Origin: Marinobacterium profundum
GTDB lineage: Bacteria; Pseudomonadota; Gammaproteobacteria; Pseudomonadales; Balneatricaceae
NCBI RefSeq assembly: GCF_001528745.1
Contig: NZ_BCNS01000146.1
Span: forward strand, 1 to 35,162
Reading direction: 5' to 3'
DNA length: 35,162 nucleotides
A program made the position numbers and the translations under genes. The notes beneath the pieces are model-generated. The model was not told the origin of the DNA. It made no database searches and worked only from the letters and a program-made list of their open reading frames with translations. Each line of letters opens with the position of its first letter. Position 1 is the stretch's first letter. Positions 1-7,494 of this stretch are shown here, piece by piece.

Positions 1-39
1 TGTCCACCGGGTTAATAGTAGCCCCGTGTCGGTGGCACT

Positions 40-67
40 TTGATGGCGGCGGTGGGGCTGTTAGAAT
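40..67 (+). promoter_or_regulatory. Probable sigma70 promoter of trmA
   Basis: A TAGAAT -10 box (62-67) lies 16 bases after TTGATG (40-45), followed by a GC-rich stretch (GCCGCGC). The start codon is about 37 bases further on. The -10 is good and the -35 matches the consensus at four of six positions. The same TAGAAT-plus-CCGCGC arrangement recurs before dcd. This is inferred from sequence only. Confidence 0.45.
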
Positions 68-103
68 GCCGCGCTTTCCCGACAGATCCCGGATAGCACT
101 TTC

Positions 104-1192
104 ATGGCCCTACCCAACGTTGACCCGACCCGCTACGAGGCGCTGCTGCGCGAAAAGTGTGAATCCGTGCGCGACGACTTCGCTGCTTTTGCGTTGCCTG
201 AGGTTGAAGTCTTTGCATCGCCGCCGGAGCACTACCGCATGCGGGCGGAATTCCGGGTCTGGCACGACGGCGATGATCTGTATTACGTGATGTTTGAGCC
301 CGGTGACAAGAAAATTCCGGTGCGCCTGGATACCTGCCCCATGGTGTCGCGTCGCATCCATGATGTCATGTTCGCCATGCTGGACGTGATCAAGGCCGAT
401 CCCGCGCTGCGCTTTCGTTTGTTCCAGATCGACTTTCTCAGCACCCTGTCGGGTGAGTTGCTGGTAACGCTGCTGTATCACCGTCCCATTGAGGATGAGT
501 GGGAAACGGCGGCCCGGGCGCTGGCTGAGCAGTTTGATATCGAGATTATTGGCCGTTCGCGCAAGAGCAAGAAAGAACTGGGACGTGATCATGTGATAGA
601 GCGGCTGGATATCAATGGCCGCGAGTATCGCTACAAGCAGGTGGAAAACTGCTTTACCCAGCCCAACGCCGAAGTCTGTCGCTCCATGATTGGCTGGGCG
701 CTGGATGTGACCAAAGGTGCCGGTGGCGATCTGGTCGAGCTGTATTGCGGTAATGGCAATTTCACGCTGCCGCTGGCACAGAATTTTGGCCGTGTTGTGG
801 CCACCGAGATTGCCAAGGTGTCGGTGCGGGCCGCCGAGTTCAATATCGCCGAGAATGGTATCGACAATGTAGATGTGGTGCGCATGGCATCGGAGGATTT
901 TTCCCAGGTGCTCAAGGGTGAGCGTAAGGCGCGACGTACCGCGCATCTGGATCTGGCCAGCTGCAACTTCACCACTGTGCTGGTGGATCCACCGCGCTCG
1001 GGGCTGGATGCCGATACCGTAGCGCAGGTCAGCGAGTATCAGAATATCGTTTACATCTCGTGCAATCCTGAAACGCTGCAGGCCAACCTGGCAGACCTGA
1101 CCCAGACTCACAAGATAGAGCGCTTCGCCATTTTCGATCAGTTCCCCTACACCCATCACCTGGAATGCGGCGTCTATCTCACCCGTAAATAA
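104..1192 (+). CDS. trmA: tRNA (uracil-54-C5)-methyltransferase TrmA
   Basis: The 362-residue product matches the usual TrmA length (E. coli 366). TrmA uses S-adenosylmethionine to make 5-methyluridine at position 54 in the T loop of tRNAs, in the cytoplasm. The sequence shows a CFTQPN segment, the SAM-binding motif LVELYCGNGNFTL near residues 210-222, the DPPRSGLD motif with Asp near 295, and YISCNPETL with the expected catalytic Cys near 320. The C-terminal HHLECGVYL carries the conserved Glu. TrmA lacks the TRAM domain and the N-terminal iron-sulfur cysteines of the related RlmD/RlmC enzymes, and none are seen here. The first ATG after the TAGAAT promoter was chosen; its ribosome site is weak. 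The gene is monocistronic and convergent with the next gene, 33 bases away. Confidence 0.96.
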   Translation: MALPNVDPTRYEALLREKCESVRDDFAAFALPEVEVFASPPEHYRMRAEFRVWHDGDDLYYVMFEPGDKKIPVRLDTCPMVSRRIHDVMFAMLDVIKADPALRFRLFQIDFLSTLSGELLVTLLYHRPIEDEWETAARALAEQFDIEIIGRSRKSKKELGRDHVIERLDINGREYRYKQVENCFTQPNAEVCRSMIGWALDVTKGAGGDLVELYCGNGNFTLPLAQNFGRVVATEIAKVSVRAAEFNIAENGIDNVDVVRMASEDFSQVLKGERKARRTAHLDLASCNFTTVLVDPPRSGLDADTVAQVSEYQNIVYISCNPETLQANLADLTQTHKIERFAIFDQFPYTHHLECGVYLTRK

Positions 1193-1225
1193 TCAGCCCG
1201 CTAAGCGCACGCTGTGGGGGCTGCA

Positions 1226-1954
1226 TCAGAGCAGCCGCAGCCCCTGTATAAGTACCAGCACAGCTCCGAGCAGCGAAATCGACAATAGCAGCGGCTTGGC
1301 GCTCTGCTTGTCGACGTAGCGATCGACGCGTCGTGCGACAAAAACCCCGGCCACCAGGCCCGGCGCCATTTTCAGCGTTAGCAGCAGGGACTCCAGCGGC
1401 AGATTGCCGGTGAGTGCCAGCATGATTAGCGTGATGGGCAGACCTGCCAGAAAAAAGGCTGCCAGCTCGCTGCGGGCCGTCAGCACATTCGACTCCTGAT
1501 ACACCAGTGCCATGGGGGGCCCGCCCACCGAGGTTGCGGTGCCGATAAGGCCGGAGAAAAAGCCGGCAATAGACAGCGAGCGCGTCGACATGGTGATTTT
1601 GAAGGTATTGCGCCAGCTAAGTGCGACGGACAGCAGCAGAGTGCTGCCCAGAATCAGACTTAGCACCGCAGGCGATACCGATGCCAGCAGCAGCGCCCCC
1701 AGCCAGGAGCCCGGAATACGTCCGATCAGCGCCGGCATCAGGCGCCGCCATGACAGGTGATGCCGCCCCTTGGCGACCATGTAACCGGACAGCAGTGCGC
1801 CCAGAATAATCAGTGATACCGGGATATAGAGCGGGTCTATCAGAAACAGCAGCGGCGCTGCGACCAGGCCAAAGCCAATGCCGACGACGCCCTGCAGTGC
1901 AATGCCGACGGTCACGATAAGCAGGGCCAGCAGGTCCCAGAGACTGTAGATCAT
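1226..1954 (-). CDS. TSUP family (TauE/SafE, DUF81) membrane transporter
   Basis: The 242-residue product is almost entirely hydrophobic, with about eight predicted membrane segments. It begins with a helix (LLALLIVTVGIALQGVVGIG) whose glycine-rich end is typical of the TSUP family, and a second related block (FSGLIGTATSVGGPPMALVY, near residues 133-152) gives the internal two-repeat layout of the family. TSUP proteins move small anions such as sulfite, sulfoacetate or other organosulfur and carboxylate compounds across the inner membrane; the substrate cannot be told here. It lies convergent to trmA and about 130 bases from the DUF3726-like gene on the same strand, so it might be read through from that locus, but its own TATAAT box (2012-2017) argues for separate expression. 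The ribosome site is poor. Confidence 0.85.
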   Translation of the reverse strand: MIYSLWDLLALLIVTVGIALQGVVGIGFGLVAAPLLFLIDPLYIPVSLIILGALLSGYMVAKGRHHLSWRRLMPALIGRIPGSWLGALLLASVSPAVLSLILGSTLLLSVALSWRNTFKITMSTRSLSIAGFFSGLIGTATSVGGPPMALVYQESNVLTARSELAAFFLAGLPITLIMLALTGNLPLESLLLTLKMAPGLVAGVFVARRVDRYVDKQSAKPLLLSISLLGAVLVLIQGLRLL

Positions 1955-2011
1955 TGCACATCCGCCGAAGTCGCGAGCTGCAGATCAGAGCGCCCTGCAG
2001 CGAGAGGCGGC

Positions 2012-2017
2012 ATTATA
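2012..2017 (-). promoter_or_regulatory. Candidate -10 box for the TSUP gene
   Basis: Read on the minus strand this is TATAAT followed by GCCGCC, 58 bases before the ATG at 1954. No convincing -35 hexamer is found 16-18 bases upstream, so this is only a candidate. The box plus GC-rich tail resembles those before trmA, dcd and the efflux tetR. Confidence 0.35.
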
Positions 2018-2082
2018 GACCAGCAGCGGGGTAGGCGCGCCAGCCAGTTCTAGGTTCTGCATGGTCCAGATCGCGACTTTGC

Positions 2083-2832
2083 TTAGCGTCCGCCTGCGCC
2101 CTGGCGCGACGCTTCGGTATTTTCGACCAGCACCTTTTCGCCGAGCTGGTTAAAGGTCTGCCACAGGGCTTCGCTGATCTCGATGCCGCTCTCCAGAGTG
2201 GCCAGACCAGTAGCGGCGAAGGTGGCGGGCTCCACGCTGCGACAGCTCACCCGGTCATTCGGGCTGGACATCAGCTGCGCCGCTATATTGACCCGGTCGC
2301 TGCAGATCAGCGTCATGGTCTGTTTTTCCAGCGGACTGCAGTCGGCTTTGAGCACGGCTTCGCTGTAGCGCGGATACTGCTCGCCGGCGCTGATGCTGGC
2401 AACGTGTTCGGTGGCCGGCTGAGTGCCGTTCTGCCAGTAGGCCATCATGCTGATGCCGCGTCGGCCACAGTCGGCCAGCAGCTTGAGAATGAACTTGCGG
2501 TTGTGGCAATGCTGCACCTTGAGCGTGGCTATGCCGGCCTTGAGCGCCTTGGCGTGGGCCAGATCGAGCACCAGCGCCAGGCTGTTCAGTGCGCTGCGTC
2601 CGTGACAGTCGACGATGGCGGAACTGGCGTCTTCGAACAGCAGTTCTACCGGAGCCTTGTCCTCATCGTTGACGTAGGCCAGGGCGCGTTCGAGTTCACC
2701 GAAACCCTGTTCACCGTGCATTTCAAGCCAGCTGACCATCTGGGCGGCATCTTCATAGGTGCCGACGAAGTAGTTCATGCCCTCGAAGGAACGCTTGAGG
2801 GTCGCATTCAGTTCGTTCAGTGAAATACGCAT
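2083..2832 (-). CDS. DUF3726-like protein of unknown function
   Basis: The 249-residue soluble product has no signal peptide or membrane segment. Its N-terminus (MRISLNELNATLKRSFEG, then a run ending VSWLEMHGEQGF) looks like DUF3726, a bacterial domain of unknown function of about 80 residues; I rely on recall of the family pattern. The middle (ALKAGIATLKVQHCHNRKF, near residues 95-113) resembles the substrate-binding part of the Ldh_2/malate dehydrogenase-like fold, but this is tentative and no catalytic set can be shown. Its ATG shares one base with the TGA of the 576-residue gene (TGATG), so the two are translationally coupled and probably work together. The pair lies behind the LysR gene and opposite the aldehyde dehydrogenase/BCCT genes, suggesting a role in the same pathway. 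Confidence 0.7.
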   Translation of the reverse strand: MRISLNELNATLKRSFEGMNYFVGTYEDAAQMVSWLEMHGEQGFGELERALAYVNDEDKAPVELLFEDASSAIVDCHGRSALNSLALVLDLAHAKALKAGIATLKVQHCHNRKFILKLLADCGRRGISMMAYWQNGTQPATEHVASISAGEQYPRYSEAVLKADCSPLEKQTMTLICSDRVNIAAQLMSSPNDRVSCRSVEPATFAATGLATLESGIEISEALWQTFNQLGEKVLVENTEASRQGAGGR

Positions 2833-4562
2833 CAGCGGGCGTCCTCGGTGTCGATGGCCGGAGTCAGGGGCAGGAACCAGTCGTCGTCAAATGGCTGGCC
2901 TATATCATCCAGCAGCGGTGCGCCCTGGAACATGGTGTTGCGCACCCACAGGCGGGAGCGGGGATCGAACTTGCTGACCCCGAAGAACGCCAGCTTGCAG
3001 CGCAGCAGGTGCATGGGCAGCACATCCTGATCCAGCAGGTTGGCCTGAATATCGCCATAGAGGCTGTGGCGCAGGCTCTGGATGCGACGCACTATGCCGC
3101 GGTATTCCGGTTTCAGAAACAGGAAGTAGGCGCAGCTGTGTTCGGGGTGCTGCGCGGCATAGTCGCACAGGCCCTGGTAACACTGCACAACGCGCAAACC
3201 AATGCCCAGGGGCATTTGTTTGGCACGGCCGCAATCGAGTTCGCTGCCACCCAGGCGCGGTTCCTGTTTCTCCTGTGAACGGTACCAGAAGGTTTCGGTG
3301 GCCCGGGGAGCGCTGAAGTCGATATCCAGCGCCCAGCGATAGCGCTCTTCTATCAGTGCTTTCAGCTCCGACACCGACATGCCGGGTGCCAGATCCTGGT
3401 GTTCGCCGACGCAGGTATAGTCTTCCAGTTCGTCCACCAGGTCCGGGTAGACCTCTAGCAGGATGGAGTTGACCATCTCCTGACCCTGCAGGCTGCAGTG
3501 CTGTTCGGCCCAGGCGATCAGGCTGTTCCAGTCGCGCAGCGGCTGCCCGGCCAGATGGCTTTTTAGCGCCGCCAGATCTTCGATAACCTGCTGGTTCTTG
3601 CCGGTCTGCCAGGCATCTTCGGTGACGATTTCCACGGTGTGCTGATGTGCCCGGGCGGCCAGGGTCCTGAAGCGCGCCAGGCGCTCGGTGCCGGGTACGC
3701 CAAAGGCGCGGATGCGGGCCAGGGCCAGTTCGCGCATCTCGATCCAGCGGCTGATCAGCAGCGGATGATTGATAAGGTAGGGTGCCATGCCAAGGCCCGT
3801 GGAGTTGCCTATGCCGAAATAGCGCTTGATCTGTGGCTGCATGGCCACGGCCTGCTCAGGCGCACGGGCTTTGGCGATATGCTCGACCTGGGTCAGGCTG
3901 AAGTTGCGCAGCATGAAGCAGGTAAACATTTCCGCCGCAAAGGGGCGGGCAAAGTCGCTGTGCCTGGCGGCGACCTTTTGCCAGTCGGCCATGCCCAGCT
4001 TGCCACTGCCATAGACCGCGGTGGTGCGATACAGATAACCGACCTGGCTAATGCGCTTTAGGTCCGGCTGTGCGCCGCTGGCGAGCTGATCGACCACATA
4101 GTCGAAGTTGCGGGCGCTGCGGTTGGCGCGCGAGAGAACAAAGACGCGGGCATCAACGCGGCCGGCTTCCTGTTTGGGTACGTTCTGGCGCAGCTGCTCG
4201 ACGTAGGCCTCATCGACTTCGCCTTCACATAGCGCCATGGTCAAATCCCACTGGGTGGCGATTACGCGGTCGTTGCGGTCTTCAGGCGCCAGGTAGCTGG
4301 AAAACAGTACAAAGCTGTAGAGGCAGGTGGGTGTCTGAATGCGGTAGACCACGGTGCCGTAGCCGTCGTTGTCCAGCTCCAGCCGCACGGCCTCGATCTT
4401 CCAGCGCTCGCGCATGATGCGTCGCACCAGAGTGCGCATAAAGCTCAACCGGCTCTGGTGCAGGCTGCCCAGGCGTTCCAGGTCCATGACCTGGCTGGCG
4501 GGTCTGAGGGCGAGTGCGCCGGGGCCCTTGAGTTCGGCCTGGATGACAGCAGGATTGATCAT
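2832..4562 (-). CDS. Unrecognised 576-residue cytoplasmic protein
   Basis: I do not recognise this protein. It is 576 residues, mixed polar and hydrophobic, with no signal peptide, no clear membrane helix, no Walker motif and no obvious cofactor motif. Conserved-looking spots include MRRIMRERWKIE-like basic N-terminal text near residues 46-57, GIGNSTGLGMAPYLINHPL near 251-269 (a glycine-rich loop that could bind a nucleotide or phosphate), and LRCKLAFFGVSKFDPRSRLW near 520-539. A good ribosome site (GAGGA, eight bases before ATG) supports the start at 4562. It is coupled by one shared base to the DUF3726-like gene. Upstream is a 401-base gap with a dyad (4735-4754) and a heptamer array, then LysR on the same strand. 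Partnership with the neighbouring catabolic genes is inferred from position only. Confidence 0.85.
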   Translation of the reverse strand: MINPAVIQAELKGPGALALRPASQVMDLERLGSLHQSRLSFMRTLVRRIMRERWKIEAVRLELDNDGYGTVVYRIQTPTCLYSFVLFSSYLAPEDRNDRVIATQWDLTMALCEGEVDEAYVEQLRQNVPKQEAGRVDARVFVLSRANRSARNFDYVVDQLASGAQPDLKRISQVGYLYRTTAVYGSGKLGMADWQKVAARHSDFARPFAAEMFTCFMLRNFSLTQVEHIAKARAPEQAVAMQPQIKRYFGIGNSTGLGMAPYLINHPLLISRWIEMRELALARIRAFGVPGTERLARFRTLAARAHQHTVEIVTEDAWQTGKNQQVIEDLAALKSHLAGQPLRDWNSLIAWAEQHCSLQGQEMVNSILLEVYPDLVDELEDYTCVGEHQDLAPGMSVSELKALIEERYRWALDIDFSAPRATETFWYRSQEKQEPRLGGSELDCGRAKQMPLGIGLRVVQCYQGLCDYAAQHPEHSCAYFLFLKPEYRGIVRRIQSLRHSLYGDIQANLLDQDVLPMHLLRCKLAFFGVSKFDPRSRLWVRNTMFQGAPLLDDIGQPFDDDWFLPLTPAIDTEDAR

Positions 4563-4809
4563 TGTTGTTATCCTCGTACAGCTGAAAATAATGCCCCGGC
4601 GATCCCGCTATTTTGCGGTTGTGGGCCTGTGCGCAGAAACGGGTGCCCGCCAAGCTGGGTGGCGGCAATATCCGTTTGATGGTGAGTGAATACTCATCCG
4701 TTTCAGCTATGCGTACAAATCAGTTCGTTCAATCATTTGATAAGATTTTCAAATAACGTCCGCTTAAATAACGAATAACACTTATTCCAATCTTCCGCTT
4801 CCGCTTCCG
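4563..4809. other. Upstream region of the 576-residue gene; no gene seen
   Basis: This stretch carries no convincing coding frame. From about 4690 to 4800 it is much richer in A and T than its surroundings, as expected for a promoter region reading leftward into the 576-residue gene. It contains the ATTTGA...TCAAAT dyad described separately and ends in a short TTCCGC hexamer run (about 4793-4810) that leads into the heptamer array. Confidence 0.5.
4735..4754. promoter_or_regulatory. Inverted repeat, candidate operator
   Basis: ATTTGATAAGATTTTCAAAT is a 20-base dyad with perfect six-base arms (ATTTGA/TCAAAT) around an eight-base spacer, in an AT-rich stretch about 180 bases upstream of the 576-residue gene. 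It fits the size of a LysR-type or other dimer site. The regulator is not known; the adjacent LysR is one candidate. Confidence 0.35.
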
Positions 4810-4963
4810 CTAGCCACTAGCCACTAGCCCCTAGCTTCTCGTCCCTCGTCCCTCGCATCTCGTCCCTCGTCCCTCGCATCTCGTCCCTCGCATCTCGTCC
4901 CTCGTCCCTCGCATCTCGTCCCTCGCATCTCGTCCCTCGTACCTCGCCCCTCGCCCCTCGTCC
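4810..4963. repeat. Tandem array of 22 seven-base units
   Basis: The 154 bases divide exactly into 22 heptamers of the form CTMGNNN. The first four are CTAGCCA, CTAGCCA, CTAGCCC and CTAGCTT. The rest are mostly CTCGTCC and CTCGCAT in a partly ordered higher pattern, ending CTCGTAC, CTCGCCC, CTCGCCC, CTCGTCC. The array ends at the base before the LysR stop codon (CTA on this strand, TAG when read), and that stop itself matches the first three bases of a unit. It lies in the 3' untranslated part of the LysR transcript. Confidence 0.95.
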
Positions 4964-5860
4964 CTACTGCGCAAGCCGCCCCTCGCTTTCGAGAATGAAA
5001 TCCACCAGGGCCTGGGCCGGCGGCGTCAGGGAACGGTCGGCCTGGCTGAGGATGCCGATCTGGCGTATCACCTCTGGATCGGCGAGCGGGATGAATTTCA
5101 GATTCGGGTTGTCCTGGGGGAAGGCGAACCAGGGCAGGGTAGTGATACCCATACCGGCATCCAGCATGGCAATCAGCGAGATCATGTTGGAGATGTAGAA
5201 TTGGGCGCTGTGGATCAGCTCTTCGGCGGCGCTGTTGGCCAGTAGCCGAGTGGTGCCGTTGCTGATCTGGCGGTGTCCGCGCAACTGCTTCCAGTTCAGG
5301 CGCGTTTCATTGGCCAGCGGATGGTCACGGTGACAGACAACGCCGACGCGGTCTTCCCACACAGGTATAAAGGTCTTGTCGCTCTGGGCTTCCCACAGGC
5401 TGGCAATGCCAAAATCCACCTGCCTGTTGTCCACCATTTCCAGCACCGTATCGGAGTTGGCGTCAAAGATGCTCAGGTGCAGCTCCGGCGTATTGGACAT
5501 AAAGCGCTGCAAAATGTCGGGCAACATGCGGCTGGCGATTGAGGGCACTGCAGCGAGGCGCAGGTGCCCTGTCTTGTGTTGCACCAGCAGCGCCATGTCC
5601 TGGGCGATACGGTCATGGTGGGCAATCAGTTCCTTGGCCTGGGGCAGAAAGTGCTGCCCGAAGGGCGTGAGTTCTGCCTTGGCGGTCTTGGCGTTGCGTT
5701 TCTCGAACAGACCTTCCCCCAGCTTGTTCTCCAGATCCCGTATCGACAGCGAAATGGCCGGCTGGGTGCGATGGGCCTTTTCGGCGGCGGCGTGGAAGCC
5801 CTTGAGTTCGGCCACCCAGACAAAATGGCGTAGCTGCGCAATCTTCAGTTCGGCCAGCAT
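4964..5860 (-). CDS. LysR family transcriptional regulator
   Basis: The 298-residue product has the normal length for LysR regulators. The N-terminal winged helix-turn-helix covers about residues 5-65 (QLRHFVWVAELKGFHAAAE, then TQPAISLSIRDLENKLGEGLF). The rest is the two-lobed periplasmic-binding-like effector domain, seen for example in HLRLAAVPSIASRMLPDIL at its start. An AAGGA site lies nine bases before the ATG. The gene is divergent from the aldehyde dehydrogenase gene, 90 bases away, the classical layout in which LysR controls both its own gene and the neighbouring operon. It probably senses the substrate or an intermediate of the adjacent pathway. Behind it on the same strand, across a repeat array, lie the 576-residue and DUF3726-like genes. 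Confidence 0.93.
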   Translation of the reverse strand: MLAELKIAQLRHFVWVAELKGFHAAAEKAHRTQPAISLSIRDLENKLGEGLFEKRNAKTAKAELTPFGQHFLPQAKELIAHHDRIAQDMALLVQHKTGHLRLAAVPSIASRMLPDILQRFMSNTPELHLSIFDANSDTVLEMVDNRQVDFGIASLWEAQSDKTFIPVWEDRVGVVCHRDHPLANETRLNWKQLRGHRQISNGTTRLLANSAAEELIHSAQFYISNMISLIAMLDAGMGITTLPWFAFPQDNPNLKFIPLADPEVIRQIGILSQADRSLTPPAQALVDFILESEGRLAQ

Positions 5861-5872
5861 AGTAAGTTTTCC

Positions 5873-5926
5873 TTATCGAATGATATTTACTATTAATTTT
5901 TATTATTAATCTGCCCGGTCTAGTAT
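5873..5926. promoter_or_regulatory. LysR/aldehyde dehydrogenase control region
   Basis: The 90-base divergent gap is very AT-rich. It holds TATC-GAAT-GATA (5874-5885), which with the preceding T fits T-N11-A, and a longer dyad ATTAAT-N7-ATTAAT (5892-5910), which also fits T-N11-A. A TAGTAT -10 box (5921-5926) for the aldehyde dehydrogenase gene sits downstream, so the second dyad overlaps its weak -35 position (TTTTAT, 5898-5903), as expected for an activator site. Assignment to this LysR is inferred from position. Confidence 0.5.
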
Positions 5927-5950
5927 GCAAGCAACGAATAGGAGGTGCAT

Positions 5951-7393
5951 ATGTCTGACGCAATTTACGGTAACTACATTGATGGCAACTGGGTTGAGGG
6001 TAGCTCAAGCGTTGCCAATATCAGCCCGTCCGATATCAGTGATCTGGTTGGGCACTATGCACAGGCCGATGCCGCTCAGACTGAGCTGGCGATTGAAGCC
6101 GCCGTACGTGGCCAGGAAGCCTGGGAGCAGAGCGGTCTGGAACAGCGTTATTCGGTGCTGATGGCCGTTGGTGACGAGCTGATTGCACGCAAGGATGAGC
6201 TGGGTCGTCTGCTGGCCCGCGAAGAAGGAAAGACCCTGGCCGAAGGCGCCGGTGAAGTTTACCGCTCTGGTCAGTTCTTCCACTATTACGCCGCTGAAGT
6301 GCTGCGCCAGATGGGCGAAACCGCTGATTCTGTGCGCCCAGGTGTGGAAATCGAAACCCGCCGCGAACCTGTTGGCGTGATCGGCATCATTACACCCTGG
6401 AACTTCCCGATGGCAACCGGTGCCTGGAAAATTGCGCCGGCGCTGGCCTTTGGTAATGCCGTTGTCTTCAAGCCGGCAAACCAGGTTCCGGCCAGCGCCT
6501 GGGCGCTGACCGAAATTATCTCCCGCCAGGGACTGCCCGCAGGCACCTTCAACCTGGTCATGGGTCCGGGGTCCGCGGTGGGCGATACGCTGATTCACTC
6601 CAAGCGTATCAACGCACTGACCTTCACAGGTTCGCTGGAAACCGGCCGCAAGGTCGCCGCAGCCACCGCGGTTAATCTGGTCAAGTGCCAGCTGGAAATG
6701 GGCTCCAAGAACGCTCTGGTCGTTCTGGATGATGCGGATCTTGAGCAGGCCGTCGAATGTGCCGTCAGCGGCGCCTTCTTCGGTACCGGGCAGAAGTGCA
6801 CCGCGTCTTCGCGCCTGATTGTGACCGAAGGTATTCATGACCGTTTCGTGGACGCCGTGATCGAGCGTCTGAAGCTGATTCGCGTCGGCAACCCGCTGGA
6901 AGAAGGCGTGCATATAGGTGCCGTAGCCGATGCCCGTCAGCTGGAGCAGAACCTGCGTTACGTTGAACTGGCCAAGCAGGAAGGTGCCCGCCTGGTGTTT
7001 GGTGGCGAGCGTATCCAGGCGTCTACCGAAGGCTACTACATGCAGCCGGCGCTCTTCGTCGACAGCACCAACGCCATGACCGTTAACCGCGAAGAAGCCT
7101 TCGCGCCCCTGGCCTGCGTGATCAAGGTGAAGGATTTCGAGGAAGCCCTGGCGACTCTGAATGACACTGAGTTCGGCCTGACCGGCGGCATCATGACCCA
7201 GTCGCTGAAGTACGCCAGCGAATTCAAGCGCCGCGCCAAGACCGGTTGCGTGATGGTGAACCTGCCAACAGCCGGCACCGATTACCACGTGCCCTTCGGC
7301 GGTCGCAAGAATTCCAGCTTTGGCCCGCGGGAGCAGGGCAGCTATGCCCGCGAGTTCTACACCGTCGTCAAGACCACCTATATCCGCGCCTGA
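5951..7393 (+). CDS. NAD(P)-dependent aldehyde dehydrogenase
   Basis: The 480-residue enzyme oxidises an aldehyde to its carboxylate with NAD(P)+. All core motifs are present: the oxyanion-hole Asn in TPWNFP (about residue 151), the cofactor-pocket KPANQVP, the general base Glu in QLEMGSKN (about 249), and the catalytic Cys in GQKCTASSRLIV (about 283). The GSKNALVVLDDADLEQA and TGQKCTASSR text is most like the alpha-ketoglutaric semialdehyde/2,5-dioxovalerate dehydrogenase branch, though substrate cannot be set by motif. I start at ATG 5951, which sits five bases after a perfect GGAGG ribosome site; a GTG six bases earlier lies inside that site. It is first in a plus-strand run with the M19 protein, BCCT transporter and RidA, probably under LysR control. 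Confidence 0.93.
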   Translation: MSDAIYGNYIDGNWVEGSSSVANISPSDISDLVGHYAQADAAQTELAIEAAVRGQEAWEQSGLEQRYSVLMAVGDELIARKDELGRLLAREEGKTLAEGAGEVYRSGQFFHYYAAEVLRQMGETADSVRPGVEIETRREPVGVIGIITPWNFPMATGAWKIAPALAFGNAVVFKPANQVPASAWALTEIISRQGLPAGTFNLVMGPGSAVGDTLIHSKRINALTFTGSLETGRKVAAATAVNLVKCQLEMGSKNALVVLDDADLEQAVECAVSGAFFGTGQKCTASSRLIVTEGIHDRFVDAVIERLKLIRVGNPLEEGVHIGAVADARQLEQNLRYVELAKQEGARLVFGGERIQASTEGYYMQPALFVDSTNAMTVNREEAFAPLACVIKVKDFEEALATLNDTEFGLTGGIMTQSLKYASEFKRRAKTGCVMVNLPTAGTDYHVPFGGRKNSSFGPREQGSYAREFYTVVKTTYIRA

Positions 7394-7427
7394 TCGAGCA
7401 CCTGATCCGGTGTCGGTGCTGTTTTGC

Positions 7428-7446
7428 AGCCCGGCGCCGGGCTTTT
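7428..7446 (+). terminator. Terminator-like hairpin between aldehyde dehydrogenase and M19 genes
   Basis: AGCCCGGCGCCGGGCT is a 16-base palindrome that folds to a six-pair GC-rich stem with a GCGC loop, followed by TTT. It lies about 35 bases after the aldehyde dehydrogenase stop. The T-run is short, so it may be a partial terminator lowering expression of the downstream genes, or simply a 3'-end stabiliser. Confidence 0.55.
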
Positions 7447-7494
7447 ACTCGCCCTTAATTATCTGTCTCTTACCTGTTTTGCGGGGGCCATCCG

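Noticed and set aside
110-1159. Long open frame antisense to trmA
   Set aside because: No ribosome site or family resemblance, and it mirrors a well-supported gene.
4810-4963. The heptamer array as a CRISPR
   Set aside because: Units are seven bases with no spacers, and there are no cas genes.
6005-7288. 427-codon open frame antisense to the aldehyde dehydrogenase
   Set aside because: It is a shadow of the conserved enzyme, with low-complexity translation and no ribosome site.
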